64,000 bases of DNA from Azospirillum cavernae (GTDB lineage: Bacteria; Pseudomonadota; Alphaproteobacteria; Azospirillales; Azospirillaceae): positions 1,505,001-1,569,000 of the forward strand of contig NZ_QYUL01000001.1 of assembly GCF_003590795.1 (NCBI RefSeq), read 5' to 3'. Of this stretch, positions 1 through 7,410 are shown in pieces. Each line of letters opens with the position of its first letter. Position 1 is the first letter of the stretch. A program made the position numbers and the translations under genes. The notes under the pieces are model-generated. The model was not told the DNA's origin and searched no databases. It was given only the letters and a program-made list of their open reading frames with translations.

Positions 1-565
1 CAAGGGCGAGTTGGTCTGCACCCGCCCCTTCCCCAGCATGCCCATCGGTTTTTGGGCCGACCCCGACGGGGCGAAATACCGCGCCGCCTATTTCGACCGT
101 TTCCCCAACATCTGGGTGCATGGCGATTTCATCGGCCAGACCGAACATGGCGGCTGGGTCATCTATGGCCGCTCCGACGCGGTGCTGAATCCCGGCGGCG
201 TGCGCATCGGCACGGCGGAGATTTACCGGCAGGTCGAACAATTGCCAGAGATCATGGAGGCCGTCTGCATCGGCCAGGAGTGGGACGGCGACGTCCGCGT
301 CGTGCTGTTCGTCGTGCTGCGCGAGGGCATGGCGTTGGACGAGGCGTTGGAAAAGGCCATCCGCAAGCGGATCAAGGACAATTGCTCGCCCCGCCACGTC
401 CCGGCGAAGATCATCCAGGTGAAGGACATCCCGCGCACCCGCTCCGGCAAGATCACCGAACTGGCGGTGCGCGACGCCGTGCATGGCCGCCCGATCAAGA
501 ACACGGAGGCGCTGGCGAACCCGATGGCGCTCGACGAGTTCCGCGAGCGGGCGGAATTGGGCTGA
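1..565 (+). CDS. Acetoacetyl-CoA synthetase, C-terminal part (cut by window edge)
   Basis: The reading frame is open at the left edge and ends with TGA at 563-565, leaving about 187 codons. The protein is the C-terminal part of an ANL-superfamily acyl-CoA synthetase. The stretch [20 protein letters not shown] is the hinge region joining the large and small domains, and RTRSGKI near the end carries the catalytic lysine of the thioester-forming half-reaction. The spacing and wording of these motifs, with PSMPIGFW upstream, match acetoacetate-CoA ligases (ATP + acetoacetate + CoA to acetoacetyl-CoA), which act in the cytoplasm in ketone-body or polyhydroxybutyrate turnover. Another short-chain acyl-CoA synthetase cannot be fully excluded because the substrate-binding half is outside the window. 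Confidence 0.88.
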   Translation, partial: KGELVCTRPFPSMPIGFWADPDGAKYRAAYFDRFPNIWVHGDFIGQTEHGGWVIYGRSDAVLNPGGVRIGTAEIYRQVEQLPEIMEAVCIGQEWDGDVRVVLFVVLREGMALDEALEKAIRKRIKDNCSPRHVPAKIIQVKDIPRTRSGKITELAVRDAVHGRPIKNTEALANPMALDEFRERAELG

Positions 566-578
566 GGCGAGGCCGCCC

Positions 579-1040
579 ATGACTCGTCCGGTTCTGTTTC
601 TGGATCTCGACGGCGTTCTGGCCGATTTCGACCGGGGCGTCGTCGCGGTGACGGGCAAACGCCCGGACGAGTTGCCCTTGGCGGCGATGTGGCGGGCGCT
701 GGCCCGCCACCCAGACTTTTTCGGCTCGCTGGATTTCACCCCGGATGGCCGGGCGCTGTGGGCCTTCTGCGCGCCACACCGCCCCACCATCCTGACCGGC
801 CTGCCGCAAGGCGGCTGGGCCGCCCCGCAAAAGACCCGCTGGGTGGCCGAGCGGCTGGGGCCGGAGGTTCCGGTCATCACCTGCATGGCCCGCGACAAGC
901 CGCTGCATGGCGGCCCCGGCGCCCTGCTGGTCGATGACCGCGAAAAAGCCCGCGCGCCGTGGGAAGCGGCGGGCGGGCGTTTCATCCTGCACCGGAACGC
1001 GGCGGACAGCGTCGCGGAGTTGCGGGCGTTGGGGTTCTGA
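579..1040 (+). CDS. HAD-superfamily phosphatase, 5'(3')-deoxyribonucleotidase-like
   Basis: A 153-residue protein that begins 13 bases after the acetoacetyl-CoA synthetase stop, probably in the same transcript. The N-terminal DLDGVLADF is HAD motif I (nucleophile Asp plus acid/base Asp two residues later). ILTG in the middle fits motif II, and LLVDDREKAR near residue 125 fits motif IV. The small size without a cap domain and the motif spacing resemble the NT5C deoxyribonucleotidase family, so the expected activity is dephosphorylation of a nucleotide or similar small phosphomonoester. The substrate is not shown by the sequence. The ATG at 579 is chosen because longer in-frame versions run back into the upstream gene. 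Confidence 0.75.
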   Translation: MTRPVLFLDLDGVLADFDRGVVAVTGKRPDELPLAAMWRALARHPDFFGSLDFTPDGRALWAFCAPHRPTILTGLPQGGWAAPQKTRWVAERLGPEVPVITCMARDKPLHGGPGALLVDDREKARAPWEAAGGRFILHRNAADSVAELRALGF

Positions 1041-1077
1041 TCGGCCCCAACGCGCCGCCCTTCCCGGTTCCCCGACC

Positions 1078-2073
1078 TCAGCCCGGCTGCGCTTGCCGTT
1101 CCTCATGGCGGGTCTTCAACAGCGACACCACCACGCCGCCGCCGATCAACCCCAGCGTGACGCCCAGCGACAGCAGCGGATCAAGTTTGCCAAAAAACTC
1201 CGTGTAGAAAATTTTGGCCCCGATGAAAACCAGGACCAGGGCCAGCGCGACCTTCAGATAGCGGAAGCGGTGGACCATCGCCGCCAGCGCGAAATAGAGC
1301 GCCCGCAGCCCCAGAACCGCAAAAATATTGCTGGTGTAGACCAGATAGGGATCCGTGGTGATGGCGAAGACCGCCGGAACGCTGTCCACGGCAAAGACCA
1401 GATCGGCCAGTTCGACCATCACCAGCGCCAGAAGCAGCGGCGTCGCCATCCAGCGCGCGCCGCCTCGGCCCCTCGCGTCGGGCTGCTTGACGAAGAAGTG
1501 ATGCCCGTGGAAGCCGTCCGTCACCGGCAAACGCCGCTTGAGAAAGGTCAGAACCGGGTTGTGGGCGATGTCCGGCTCGCTGTCCGCCGACACCAGCATC
1601 TTGACCCCGGACAGCAACAGGAACGCGCCGAAGAGATAGAGGATCCAGTGGAATTCCGCGATCAGGGCGGCGCCGGCGCCGATCATCAGACCGCGCAGGA
1701 CGACCACCCCCAGAATGCCCCAGAACAACACCCGGTGCTGCACGGCGCGTGGCACGGCGAAATAGGTGAAGATGAGGGAAATGACGAACACATTGTCGAG
1801 CGACAGGCTCTTTTCAACGAAATAGCCGGTGTAATACAGCAAAGCCGCCTCGTCGCCCAACGACCACCAGATCCAGCCGCCGAACAGCAGGGCGATGGCG
1901 ATGTAAAAGGCCGACAACTTCAGGCTTTCCACCACGCCGATGTCATGGTCGCGGCGGTTGAGAACCCCCAGGTCAAGGGCCAGCAGCCCAACAACGACGC
2001 CGATGAAGGCAAACCAGACCCACAGGGGTTTTCCGAGAAAATCCACGAGAAAGGATGCGTAGAGAGTGTCCAT
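1078..2073 (-). CDS. TerC/Alx family integral membrane protein
   Basis: A 331-residue hydrophobic protein with about nine membrane segments. It contains the family hallmarks SLSLDNVFV (acidic Asp-Asn in a membrane helix) and ELADLVFAVDSVPAVFA further on, which place conserved acidic residues inside the membrane. The family (TerC, Alx) is linked to tellurite resistance and to export of manganese or related divalent metals; here metal export at the inner membrane is inferred from family, not shown. It converges on the HAD gene, with 37 bases between stops. The ATG at 2073 has only a weak ribosome site. The leader contains a hairpin described separately. Confidence 0.88.
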   Translation of the reverse strand: MDTLYASFLVDFLGKPLWVWFAFIGVVVGLLALDLGVLNRRDHDIGVVESLKLSAFYIAIALLFGGWIWWSLGDEAALLYYTGYFVEKSLSLDNVFVISLIFTYFAVPRAVQHRVLFWGILGVVVLRGLMIGAGAALIAEFHWILYLFGAFLLLSGVKMLVSADSEPDIAHNPVLTFLKRRLPVTDGFHGHHFFVKQPDARGRGGARWMATPLLLALVMVELADLVFAVDSVPAVFAITTDPYLVYTSNIFAVLGLRALYFALAAMVHRFRYLKVALALVLVFIGAKIFYTEFFGKLDPLLSLGVTLGLIGGGVVVSLLKTRHEERQAQPG

Positions 2074-2439
2074 AGAGACAACCCGCTTGATGGCGCTGCG
2101 TGAGCGGTGAAATCAAGAGGTTCCGACATCACGACCGACGCCTCGGTCGCCAGAGGGGCCCGGACCCGAACCCCTGGCAGATGGGGAGGTTTGTCCTCAC
2201 GTCAAGCCTCCCCAACCTCAAGCGCGAGTCGTCTTGTTTCACGCTGGTAACACGCAACTTTGAATCCGCGACCCGCGCCTCGGCACGTTCCGTCGCCGCT
2301 CCGCTGGCCCATCCGAAGCGAAGAAAGGCCGGGAATGGGCGCCATGGGTTGCCTTTGTGGTGTTCGCCCTTGTGCGAATGCGGCCGTTCTGCCAATAACT
2401 CCGAAAAACCGAAACCAAACCGACCCAATGGAGTTTTGC
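2074..2439. other. Divergent intergenic region between terC-like gene and HU gene
   Basis: This 366-base stretch has no convincing gene. It must hold the promoters of the TerC-family gene (leftward) and of the HU gene (rightward). A perfect 8-base inverted repeat, TGGGGAGG at 2182-2189 and CCTCCCCA at 2207-2214, sits about 110 bases upstream of the TerC start and would fold in its leader. The ribosome site GGAG at 2430-2433 belongs to HU. The several open frames that cross the region show no family signature and are treated as chance. Confidence 0.5.
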
Positions 2440-2715
2440 ATGAACCAGGCCGAACTGATCGAAACCGTCGCCACCAACGCCGGCATTAAGAAGGCCGACG
2501 CGGCCAAGGTCGTTCAGGCGGTGTTCGAGGGCATCAGCTCCGCGCTGGGCCGTGGCGAGGACGTGCGTCTGGCCGGCTTCGGCATCTTCGAGGTGGCCGA
2601 GCGCGCCGCCCGTGAAGGCCGCAACCCCCGCACCGGCGAAGTGGTCGCCATCGCCGCCTCCAAGGCGCCGAAGTTCAAGCCCGCCAAGCAGCTGCGCGAT
2701 TCGGTCAACGGCTGA
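2440..2715 (+). CDS. hup: HU-family DNA-binding protein
   Basis: A 91-residue protein of the normal HU/IHF length. It starts MNQAELIETVA and ends in the beta-arm and C-terminal helix signature GRNPRTGEVVAIAASKAP followed by FKPAKQLRD. The proline at the tip of the DNA-intercalating arm (RNPRTG) is present. It binds DNA as a dimer, bends it and compacts the nucleoid. Two in-frame ATGs exist (2428 and 2440); 2440 is chosen because GGAG at 2430-2433 sits 6 bases before it and the resulting N-terminus matches the family. The MucR-like gene follows 32 bases later, so the two may be cotranscribed. IHF subunits are less likely because of the length and arm sequence. Confidence 0.93.
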   Translation: MNQAELIETVATNAGIKKADAAKVVQAVFEGISSALGRGEDVRLAGFGIFEVAERAAREGRNPRTGEVVAIAASKAPKFKPAKQLRDSVNG

Positions 2716-2747
2716 TCCGCTCCACACACCGCACACGGGGTGACGCC

Positions 2748-3158
2748 ATGACCATCGAATTCGCCGATCTGCAATCGCTGACCGCCAAGGTTGTCGCCGC
2801 CTATGTCGGCAACAACACGGTGTCGGTCCATGATTTGCCGTCGCTGATCCACAACGTTCAGGCGGCGTTCCGCAACCTGGGCGACGACAAGCCCGCCGCC
2901 GCCAAGCAGGAGCTGGTTCCCGCCGTCTCGATCAAGAAGTCGGTGACGCCGGAATACATCGTCTGCCTGGAAGACGGGAAGAAGCTGAAGATGCTCAAGC
3001 GGCATCTGAAGACCGTCTACGACCTGTCGCCGGACGAATATCGCGCCAAATGGTCGCTGCCGCCGGAATACCCGATGGTGGCCCCGAACTACGCCAAGGC
3101 CCGTTCGGAAATGGCGACCAAGCTCGGTCTGGGGCGCAAGCGCACCGTCATCGACTGA
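2748..3158 (+). CDS. MucR/Ros-family transcriptional regulator with degenerate zinc finger
   Basis: A 136-residue protein with the MucR/Ros layout: an N-terminal oligomerisation region (about 1-60), then a single prokaryotic zinc-finger-like domain and the conserved DLSPDEYRAKWSLPPEYPMV segment. In Ros the zinc ligands are C-x2-C-x9-H-x4-H; here the same positions are C73, D76, H86 and Y91, so two of four classical ligands differ. Asp at the second position is common in MucR proteins, but Tyr at the fourth removes another ligand. Family members bind AT-rich DNA and regulate exopolysaccharide, motility or cell cycle genes in alphaproteobacteria, which is a plausible link to the EPS genes in this window. 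A strong terminator follows. Confidence 0.88.
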   Translation: MTIEFADLQSLTAKVVAAYVGNNTVSVHDLPSLIHNVQAAFRNLGDDKPAAAKQELVPAVSIKKSVTPEYIVCLEDGKKLKMLKRHLKTVYDLSPDEYRAKWSLPPEYPMVAPNYAKARSEMATKLGLGRKRTVID

Positions 3159-3185
3159 AGACGGCGTCGCATCGTTGGTCTTGAA

Positions 3186-3219
3186 AAGGGCGCGTTCCAA
3201 CCGGAAACGCGCCTTTTTC
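3186..3219 (+). terminator. Rho-independent terminator after the mucR-like gene
   Basis: A GC-rich hairpin with 5' arm GGCGCGTTCC (3189-3198) and 3' arm GGAAACGCGCC (3203-3213), one base bulged, followed by TTTTT. It lies 30 bases after the regulator stop and closes the hup-mucR unit. Confidence 0.85.
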
Positions 3220-3707
3220 GCGCCACCCTCGCCCGCCCCATCGTCATAGATCGAAAATCCGGTCACAAACGTCACAACGCCGCCCTATTTTTAATCCTTT
3301 GTCCGTTCCCACCACACCCCGTGGGAGGAGATTGAGGCCCGAAAACGGCCCGCGAGCTGCGCTCTTGACGCGTCTCGTCGCCGCCAAGGCTTCAAAAACA
3401 TCCCGACGAATGGCCGATGGCCAAAAAGCCTAAGGTCATAGCGCCGCGCCAAAGTAATCCTCATCACCGGCGCAAGGAAAACGCCCAGACATACGCCGAA
3501 AATCCTCACCGCCTTTACCGATCAAACACTTGATCGCGCTCAATGGCCCCGCCATCATTGGTCCTGCACGTCGGGTTTTGACCAGATCTCCCCCTGTTCA
3601 CAATAAAAATACAGAATAAATTTTAGAGACTGGTCGATTCCCCTCCGGCCACTGTTCAAAGGATAGGTCCCCACAAACCGTGGAGCTTTCAAAGAGGAGG
3701 CAATCGG
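3220..3707. other. Intergenic region upstream of rpoH-like gene
   Basis: This 488-base region contains no convincing gene. AT-rich sequence at 3578-3630 is the likely promoter area for the sigma factor: TTGACC at 3578-3583 and CAATAA at 3601-3606 are 17 bases apart, and more AT-rich sequence follows. AGGAGG at 3695-3700 is the ribosome site. A 33-codon frame from a TTG at about 3330 lies too close to its own GGAGG to be persuasive. Confidence 0.4.
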
Positions 3708-4601
3708 GTGCTGAAAAAATTTCTGAACAGCGAAAGCTCCAGCTTCACCCGCTATATTGAGGAGTCCAGGCGTTATCCGATCCTGGCCCCCGATGAAGAG
3801 CGTGAGTTGGCCGTCAACTGGCGCGAACGGGGCAGCCCCCAGGCGCTTGATCGGCTGGTCGGCAGCCACCTGCGCCTTGTCATCAAGATCGCCCGTGGCT
3901 TTGGCGGCTATGGCCTGTCCATGGTCGATCTGGTGGCCGAGGGCAATGTCGGGCTGATGCAGGCCGCTCAGAAATTCGATCCCCAGCGCGGCTTCCGCTT
4001 TGCCACCTACGCCACCTGGTGGATTCGCGCCGCCATTCAGGAATACATCCTGCACACATGGTCGTTGGTGAAAATGGGAACGACCGCCGCGCAGAAGAAG
4101 CTGTTCTTCAATCTGCGTCGTCTGAAAAGTCAGATGGCCGAACTGGAACAGGGTGATTTGTCCGCCCACACCGTGACCGCCATCGCCACCGAACTCTCTG
4201 TGTCGGAAAACGAGGTGGTGGAGATGAACCGCCGCCTGTCCGCCAGCGACAGTTCGCTCGACGCCGCTCTCCCCGGCGATGGCGATTCCAACTGGCTGGA
4301 GATGTTGGCCGACGTCCGACCGACGCAGGACGCCGTCCTGGCCGACGCGAACGAGTTGACGGTGCGCCGCCGTCTCGTCGCCCAGGCGTTGGATCGGCTG
4401 GATCCCCGCGAACGCCGCATCCTGTTTGAACGCCGCCTGAAGGAAGACCCTTCGACGTTGGAGGCGCTCAGCCAGCAATTTTCCGTCTCGCGCGAGCGTG
4501 TGCGGCAGATTGAGGTGCGCGCGTTCGAGAAGCTGCAACGAGCGGTTCTGGTCGCCGCCCAGGCGTTGCGCCGATCGACACGGGGTGCGATCCCCGCCTG
4601 A
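3708..4601 (+). CDS. rpoH: RNA polymerase sigma-32 (heat-shock) factor
   Basis: A 297-residue sigma-70-family protein. Region 2 is seen in LVAEGNVGLMQAAQKFD and in FATYATWWIRAAIQEYIL (promoter melting and -10 recognition). The segment AAQKKLFFNLRRLK matches the RpoH box that is specific for sigma-32 factors. Region 4 has a helix-turn-helix at SQQFSVSRERVRQIE. RpoH directs RNA polymerase to heat-shock genes, and alphaproteobacteria often carry two copies, so this may be rpoH1 or rpoH2. The start is GTG at 3708, supported by AGGAGG 7 bases upstream and by the family N-terminus. A bidirectional terminator follows. Confidence 0.92.
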   Translation: MLKKFLNSESSSFTRYIEESRRYPILAPDEERELAVNWRERGSPQALDRLVGSHLRLVIKIARGFGGYGLSMVDLVAEGNVGLMQAAQKFDPQRGFRFATYATWWIRAAIQEYILHTWSLVKMGTTAAQKKLFFNLRRLKSQMAELEQGDLSAHTVTAIATELSVSENEVVEMNRRLSASDSSLDAALPGDGDSNWLEMLADVRPTQDAVLADANELTVRRRLVAQALDRLDPRERRILFERRLKEDPSTLEALSQQFSVSRERVRQIEVRAFEKLQRAVLVAAQALRRSTRGAIPA

Positions 4602-4639
4602 TCGCCGCGCCCCATTCAGCGTTCCAACGTCACCCCACC

Positions 4640-4670
4640 AAAAAAAGCCCGGCCAGCGCCGGGTTTTTTT
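4640..4670. terminator. Bidirectional terminator after rpoH-like gene
   Basis: The hairpin CCCGGC-CAGC-GCCGGG (4648-4663) is flanked by a run of seven A before and seven T after, so it can terminate in both directions; only the rightward use (rpoH) is needed here. Confidence 0.85.
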
Positions 4671-4821
4671 GCGCCAATAAGCTGCATTTTTCAGCAATGA
4701 TCGGATCATGTGGACATCCACCTCGACCCGTTCGAGCAAAAAGCAGTCTGCGACAAAGTGACGTATTTAAAATTGCGTTAAGAATCGCATCATGGCCGCC
4801 CCGGTGGAACCTGTAGAATTT

Positions 4822-4851
4822 TTGACAAATTCTTTGTACGCTGCCGATATC
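4822..4851 (+). promoter_or_regulatory. Candidate sigma-70 promoter of the globin-coupled chemoreceptor
   Basis: TTGACA at 4822-4827 is a perfect -35 hexamer. GATATC at 4846-4851 is a fair -10, with an 18-base spacer. The first downstream gene starts at 4872, so the leader would be very short but contains GGAG at 4859-4862. Confidence 0.5.
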
Positions 4852-4871
4852 GCCCTTTGGAGAATGCGTCC

Positions 4872-6218
4872 ATGTCGAACGCCGCCCAGACTCAAACCGT
4901 CGCTGAACGCATTGCCTTTTTGCGCATTGATGAACCGACAAAAGCGGTTCTTCGCGAATTTCAGCCTTATCTGGCGCAACGGATCGACCAAATTCTTGAT
5001 GAGTTTTACTCGTACCTGCGCAACGTTCCGCAGGTTGCTGTTTTGTTGTCCAGCCCGACGACTGTCAGCCGGGCGCGCGACCTTCAGAAGCAACATTGGC
5101 TGCGCAACGTGTTCACCGGCACCTTTGACGACGCCTATGTCAATCAGGTGTTGAAGATCGGTCAAACCCATCAACGAATCGGTCTTGAGCCGCGTTGGTA
5201 CACCGGGGCTTATTGCTTCACGCTGAACAAGCTGATTGATCTGGCGGCGCAAGTGTACCGCAAGAAGCCGGAGAAGCTCGCCCTGCTGCTCCAGTCGATC
5301 AACAAGGCCGTGTTCCTCGACATGGATCTGGCGACGTCGGTCTACATCGACCTCAACACCGCCGCGATCATCACCCGCGAGCTTGGCTCGACCGCCGACA
5401 GCTTCGAGCGCGAGGTCAAGGGCGTGGTTCAGGCCGTGGCCGCCGCCGCCAGCCAGTTGCAAGGCACGGCGCAGAGCATGAGCCGCACCGCTGAAACGAC
5501 GAGCGAGCAATCGACCCAGGTCGCCGCCGCCGCCGAGGAGGCTTCCGTCAACATCCAGACCGTCGCGGCGGCGGCGGAGGAGTTGACGGCGTCGATCAGC
5601 GAGATCAGCCATCAGGTGACGCAATCCGCCGCCATCGCCGGGGCGGCGATGACGGAAGCGGAACGAACCAACGCCACCGTGCAGGGGTTGGCCGACGCCG
5701 CCAGCAAGATCGGTCAGGTGGTCAAGCTCATCCACGACATCGCCAGCCAAACCAATCTGTTGGCGCTGAACGCCACCATCGAGGCCGCCCGCGCCGGTGA
5801 AGCGGGCAAGGGTTTCGCCGTCGTCGCCAGCGAGGTCAAGTCTCTGGCCAACCAGACCGCCAAGGCGACCGAGGAAATCAACACCCAGATCGGCGCCGTG
5901 CAAGGGGCCACGCAGGAGGCCGTTGGAGCCATCCGCTCCATCTCCGGCACGATTTCCCGCATCAACGAGATCTCGACCTCCATCGCCACCGCCATGGAAG
6001 AACAGGGCGCCGCCACCACGGAAATCGCCCGCAACGTTCAGCAAGCGTCCATCGGCACCCGCGAGGTCAGCGAGACCATCCTGCGCGTCAACAGTTCGGC
6101 CAGCAACGCCGGGGTCGAAGCCCGCAATGTTCTGGACGCCACCAAGGATTTGTCACGTCAAGCCCAGACGTTGGGCGCCGAGGTTGATCGCTTCCTGGTC
6201 CGCGTGCGCGCCGGATAA
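4872..6218 (+). CDS. Globin-coupled methyl-accepting chemotaxis protein (HemAT-like)
   Basis: A 448-residue soluble receptor with no membrane segments. Residues about 10-170 form a protoglobin-type sensor domain; the haem-binding proximal histidine fits H100 in [11 protein letters not shown] linker and coiled coil lead to the methyl-accepting signalling domain, whose hairpin tip reads [20 protein letters not shown]. Family members bind haem and sense oxygen, then control the CheA kinase for aerotaxis; the ligand is inferred. The ATG at 4872 is preferred over TTG at 4857 because GGAG at 4859-4862 is 9 bases upstream of it. The gene stands alone between two terminators, far from any che operon in this window. 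Confidence 0.9.
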   Translation: MSNAAQTQTVAERIAFLRIDEPTKAVLREFQPYLAQRIDQILDEFYSYLRNVPQVAVLLSSPTTVSRARDLQKQHWLRNVFTGTFDDAYVNQVLKIGQTHQRIGLEPRWYTGAYCFTLNKLIDLAAQVYRKKPEKLALLLQSINKAVFLDMDLATSVYIDLNTAAIITRELGSTADSFEREVKGVVQAVAAAASQLQGTAQSMSRTAETTSEQSTQVAAAAEEASVNIQTVAAAAEELTASISEISHQVTQSAAIAGAAMTEAERTNATVQGLADAASKIGQVVKLIHDIASQTNLLALNATIEAARAGEAGKGFAVVASEVKSLANQTAKATEEINTQIGAVQGATQEAVGAIRSISGTISRINEISTSIATAMEEQGAATTEIARNVQQASIGTREVSETILRVNSSASNAGVEARNVLDATKDLSRQAQTLGAEVDRFLVRVRAG

Positions 6219-6261
6219 ACCACTCACAACGCCGTTTCTGACTTGGCCGTTTTTGACTTGC

Positions 6262-6299
6262 CAAAAAAAGGGGCGCGCCCAGCCGGACGCGCCCCTTTT
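6262..6299. terminator. Bidirectional terminator between chemoreceptor and small ORF
   Basis: GGGGCGCG (6270-6277) pairs with CGCGCCCC (6288-6295). Seven A lie on the left and TTTT on the right, so the hairpin can serve the chemoreceptor on the plus strand and the small minus-strand gene that ends at 6331. Confidence 0.85.
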
Positions 6300-6330
6300 C
6301 CATTCCGGTTCGCTGTCGCTCAACAGGACG

Positions 6331-6501
6331 TCACGGGGTGGTCCGCGTGATGAAATCGCTGACCAGGGTGCTTTCCGCCTGCGCGCAACGGCGAGCCTCG
6401 TCCGCGCTGGCCCAATGGCTGCGCTCGCCAATGTTGGTCAGCGCGCCACCACGCATCACGACATACAGACCCGTGCGACCCAGATTGACGATTCTCAGCA
6501 T
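6331..6501 (-). CDS. Small hypothetical protein, 56 residues
   Basis: An open frame of 56 codons starting with ATG at 6501 and ending with TGA at 6331. The predicted protein begins MLRIVNLGRTGLYVVMRGG and continues with a polar, helix-forming half (SADEARRCAQAESTLVSDF). A purine-rich AGGGGTGAAG lies just before the start. Codon choice is like that of the neighbouring genes, the frame fills the space up to a shared terminator, and upstream sequence is AT-rich as for a promoter. I do not recognise the family and propose no function. Confidence 0.55.
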   Translation of the reverse strand: MLRIVNLGRTGLYVVMRGGALTNIGERSHWASADEARRCAQAESTLVSDFITRTTP

Positions 6502-6785
6502 GCTTCACCCCTGAATGATAAACATTTTAAGTAAATTCTCTTGTCAATCAAATCACCGATGTTGATCGTCTTTGACGAGAAGAAATTATCAAGGAGCAAA
6601 ATAGGCGTCAATGCCGCTTTCGTTATAGGTGTGCTGGATTATTCCGATCAACTCAAAATCGTTTCGTCTCAATATTCATAGCAAGACGCTAAAATGCCGG
6701 AATGTTGTATTTTATTCACATTCTCAGAGACTGTGTTTCAACCTTCCGGCACTTCAGAGCACCCCGTTCACGACCGGCTCCAGGA

Positions 6786-7262
6786 TCACTCCGCCGCCAG
6801 CGCCATGGCGACCAGACGGGCCGGGCGGCGACGCGGCAGATAGATGCGGGCGGCGTCGAGGATTCCCGCCAACTCCCGCAGCGCGTCGGTGGCCATGCAC
6901 AGGGCGACCACCGGCAGCCAGCGGTCGAACAGTTGCGCCGCCGTTTCCGAATCCCCCCCCTGAATCGCCGCCAGCGCGTCGAGCATAGCCGCCTCATCCG
7001 CGCTGACCCGCGCGCAGGCGGGGCAGCGCACCTCAGGCTTGGCGGCGTTGGCGACGGCGAAGGTTCCCAGCAGCGCGAACAATGGCAGCAACGCCGTGTT
7101 CGGCACCCCGGCGATGTTCAGGCCGATGCGCATCGACGCCATCGCCCCCGCCGTCCCGGCGCGGAACCATTGGCGGACGCCGGTCAGCAGGGCGCGTTCC
7201 GCCGCCGTCAGGTCCATCACCGTCCAGGGCGACGGACGCCCTTCCCCAACCGTTTCGCACAT
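6786..7262 (-). CDS. Hypothetical protein with CPAC motif
   Basis: A 158-residue protein starting with ATG at 7262 after AAGGAG, 8 bases upstream; longer versions of the frame run through the operator-like region and are less likely. The first half (about 20-75) contains a moderately hydrophobic segment LLPLFALLGTFAVANAA. The middle has a Cys-Pro-Ala-Cys pair, RCPACARVSADE, that could bind metal or form a disulfide. The second half is helical. Similar small CxxC proteins occur near iron-responsive genes in related bacteria, and a Fur-like sequence lies upstream, so iron regulation is a guess. No enzymatic motif is visible. Confidence 0.6.
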   Translation of the reverse strand: MCETVGEGRPSPWTVMDLTAAERALLTGVRQWFRAGTAGAMASMRIGLNIAGVPNTALLPLFALLGTFAVANAAKPEVRCPACARVSADEAAMLDALAAIQGGDSETAAQLFDRWLPVVALCMATDALRELAGILDAARIYLPRRRPARLVAMALAAE

Positions 7263-7316
7263 CGTCCACGCTCCTTCGCTTGGTTGCGAAGCGCATTCTA
7301 CAACACCACCTCCATT

Positions 7317-7341
7317 ATTGCGAGTCATTCTTAATTGCGAA
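7317..7341. promoter_or_regulatory. Possible Fur-like operator upstream of the CPAC protein
   Basis: The sequence between 7317 and 7341 combines TTGCGA, GTCATTCTTAA and TTGCGAA, which resembles the AT-rich 7-1-7 repeats bound by Fur-type regulators. It lies 55-80 bases upstream of the ATG at 7262. The symmetry is imperfect, so this is only a candidate. Confidence 0.3.
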
Positions 7342-7354
7342 ATTGCCGCAGGCA

Positions 7355-7393
7355 CAAAAAAGGCCCGCCCTCCGTGTGGGAGGAGCGGGCCTC
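7355..7393 (-). terminator. Terminator of the glycine cleavage operon
   Basis: On the minus strand AGGCCCGCTC pairs with the later GCGGGCCT and is followed by six T. It lies directly after the gcvPB stop. Confidence 0.8.
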
Positions 7394-7410
7394 GTTTCAA
7401 CCGCCGTCCG

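Noticed and set aside
2100..2260. Manganese (yybP-ykoY) riboswitch upstream of the TerC-family gene
   Set aside because: A GGGGAG sequence is present, but the conserved core elements and the closing GAGACC-like strand were not found in the right order.
3291..3509. 72-codon minus-strand frame before the sigma factor
   Set aside because: No ribosome site, no family resemblance, and it covers the probable promoter area.
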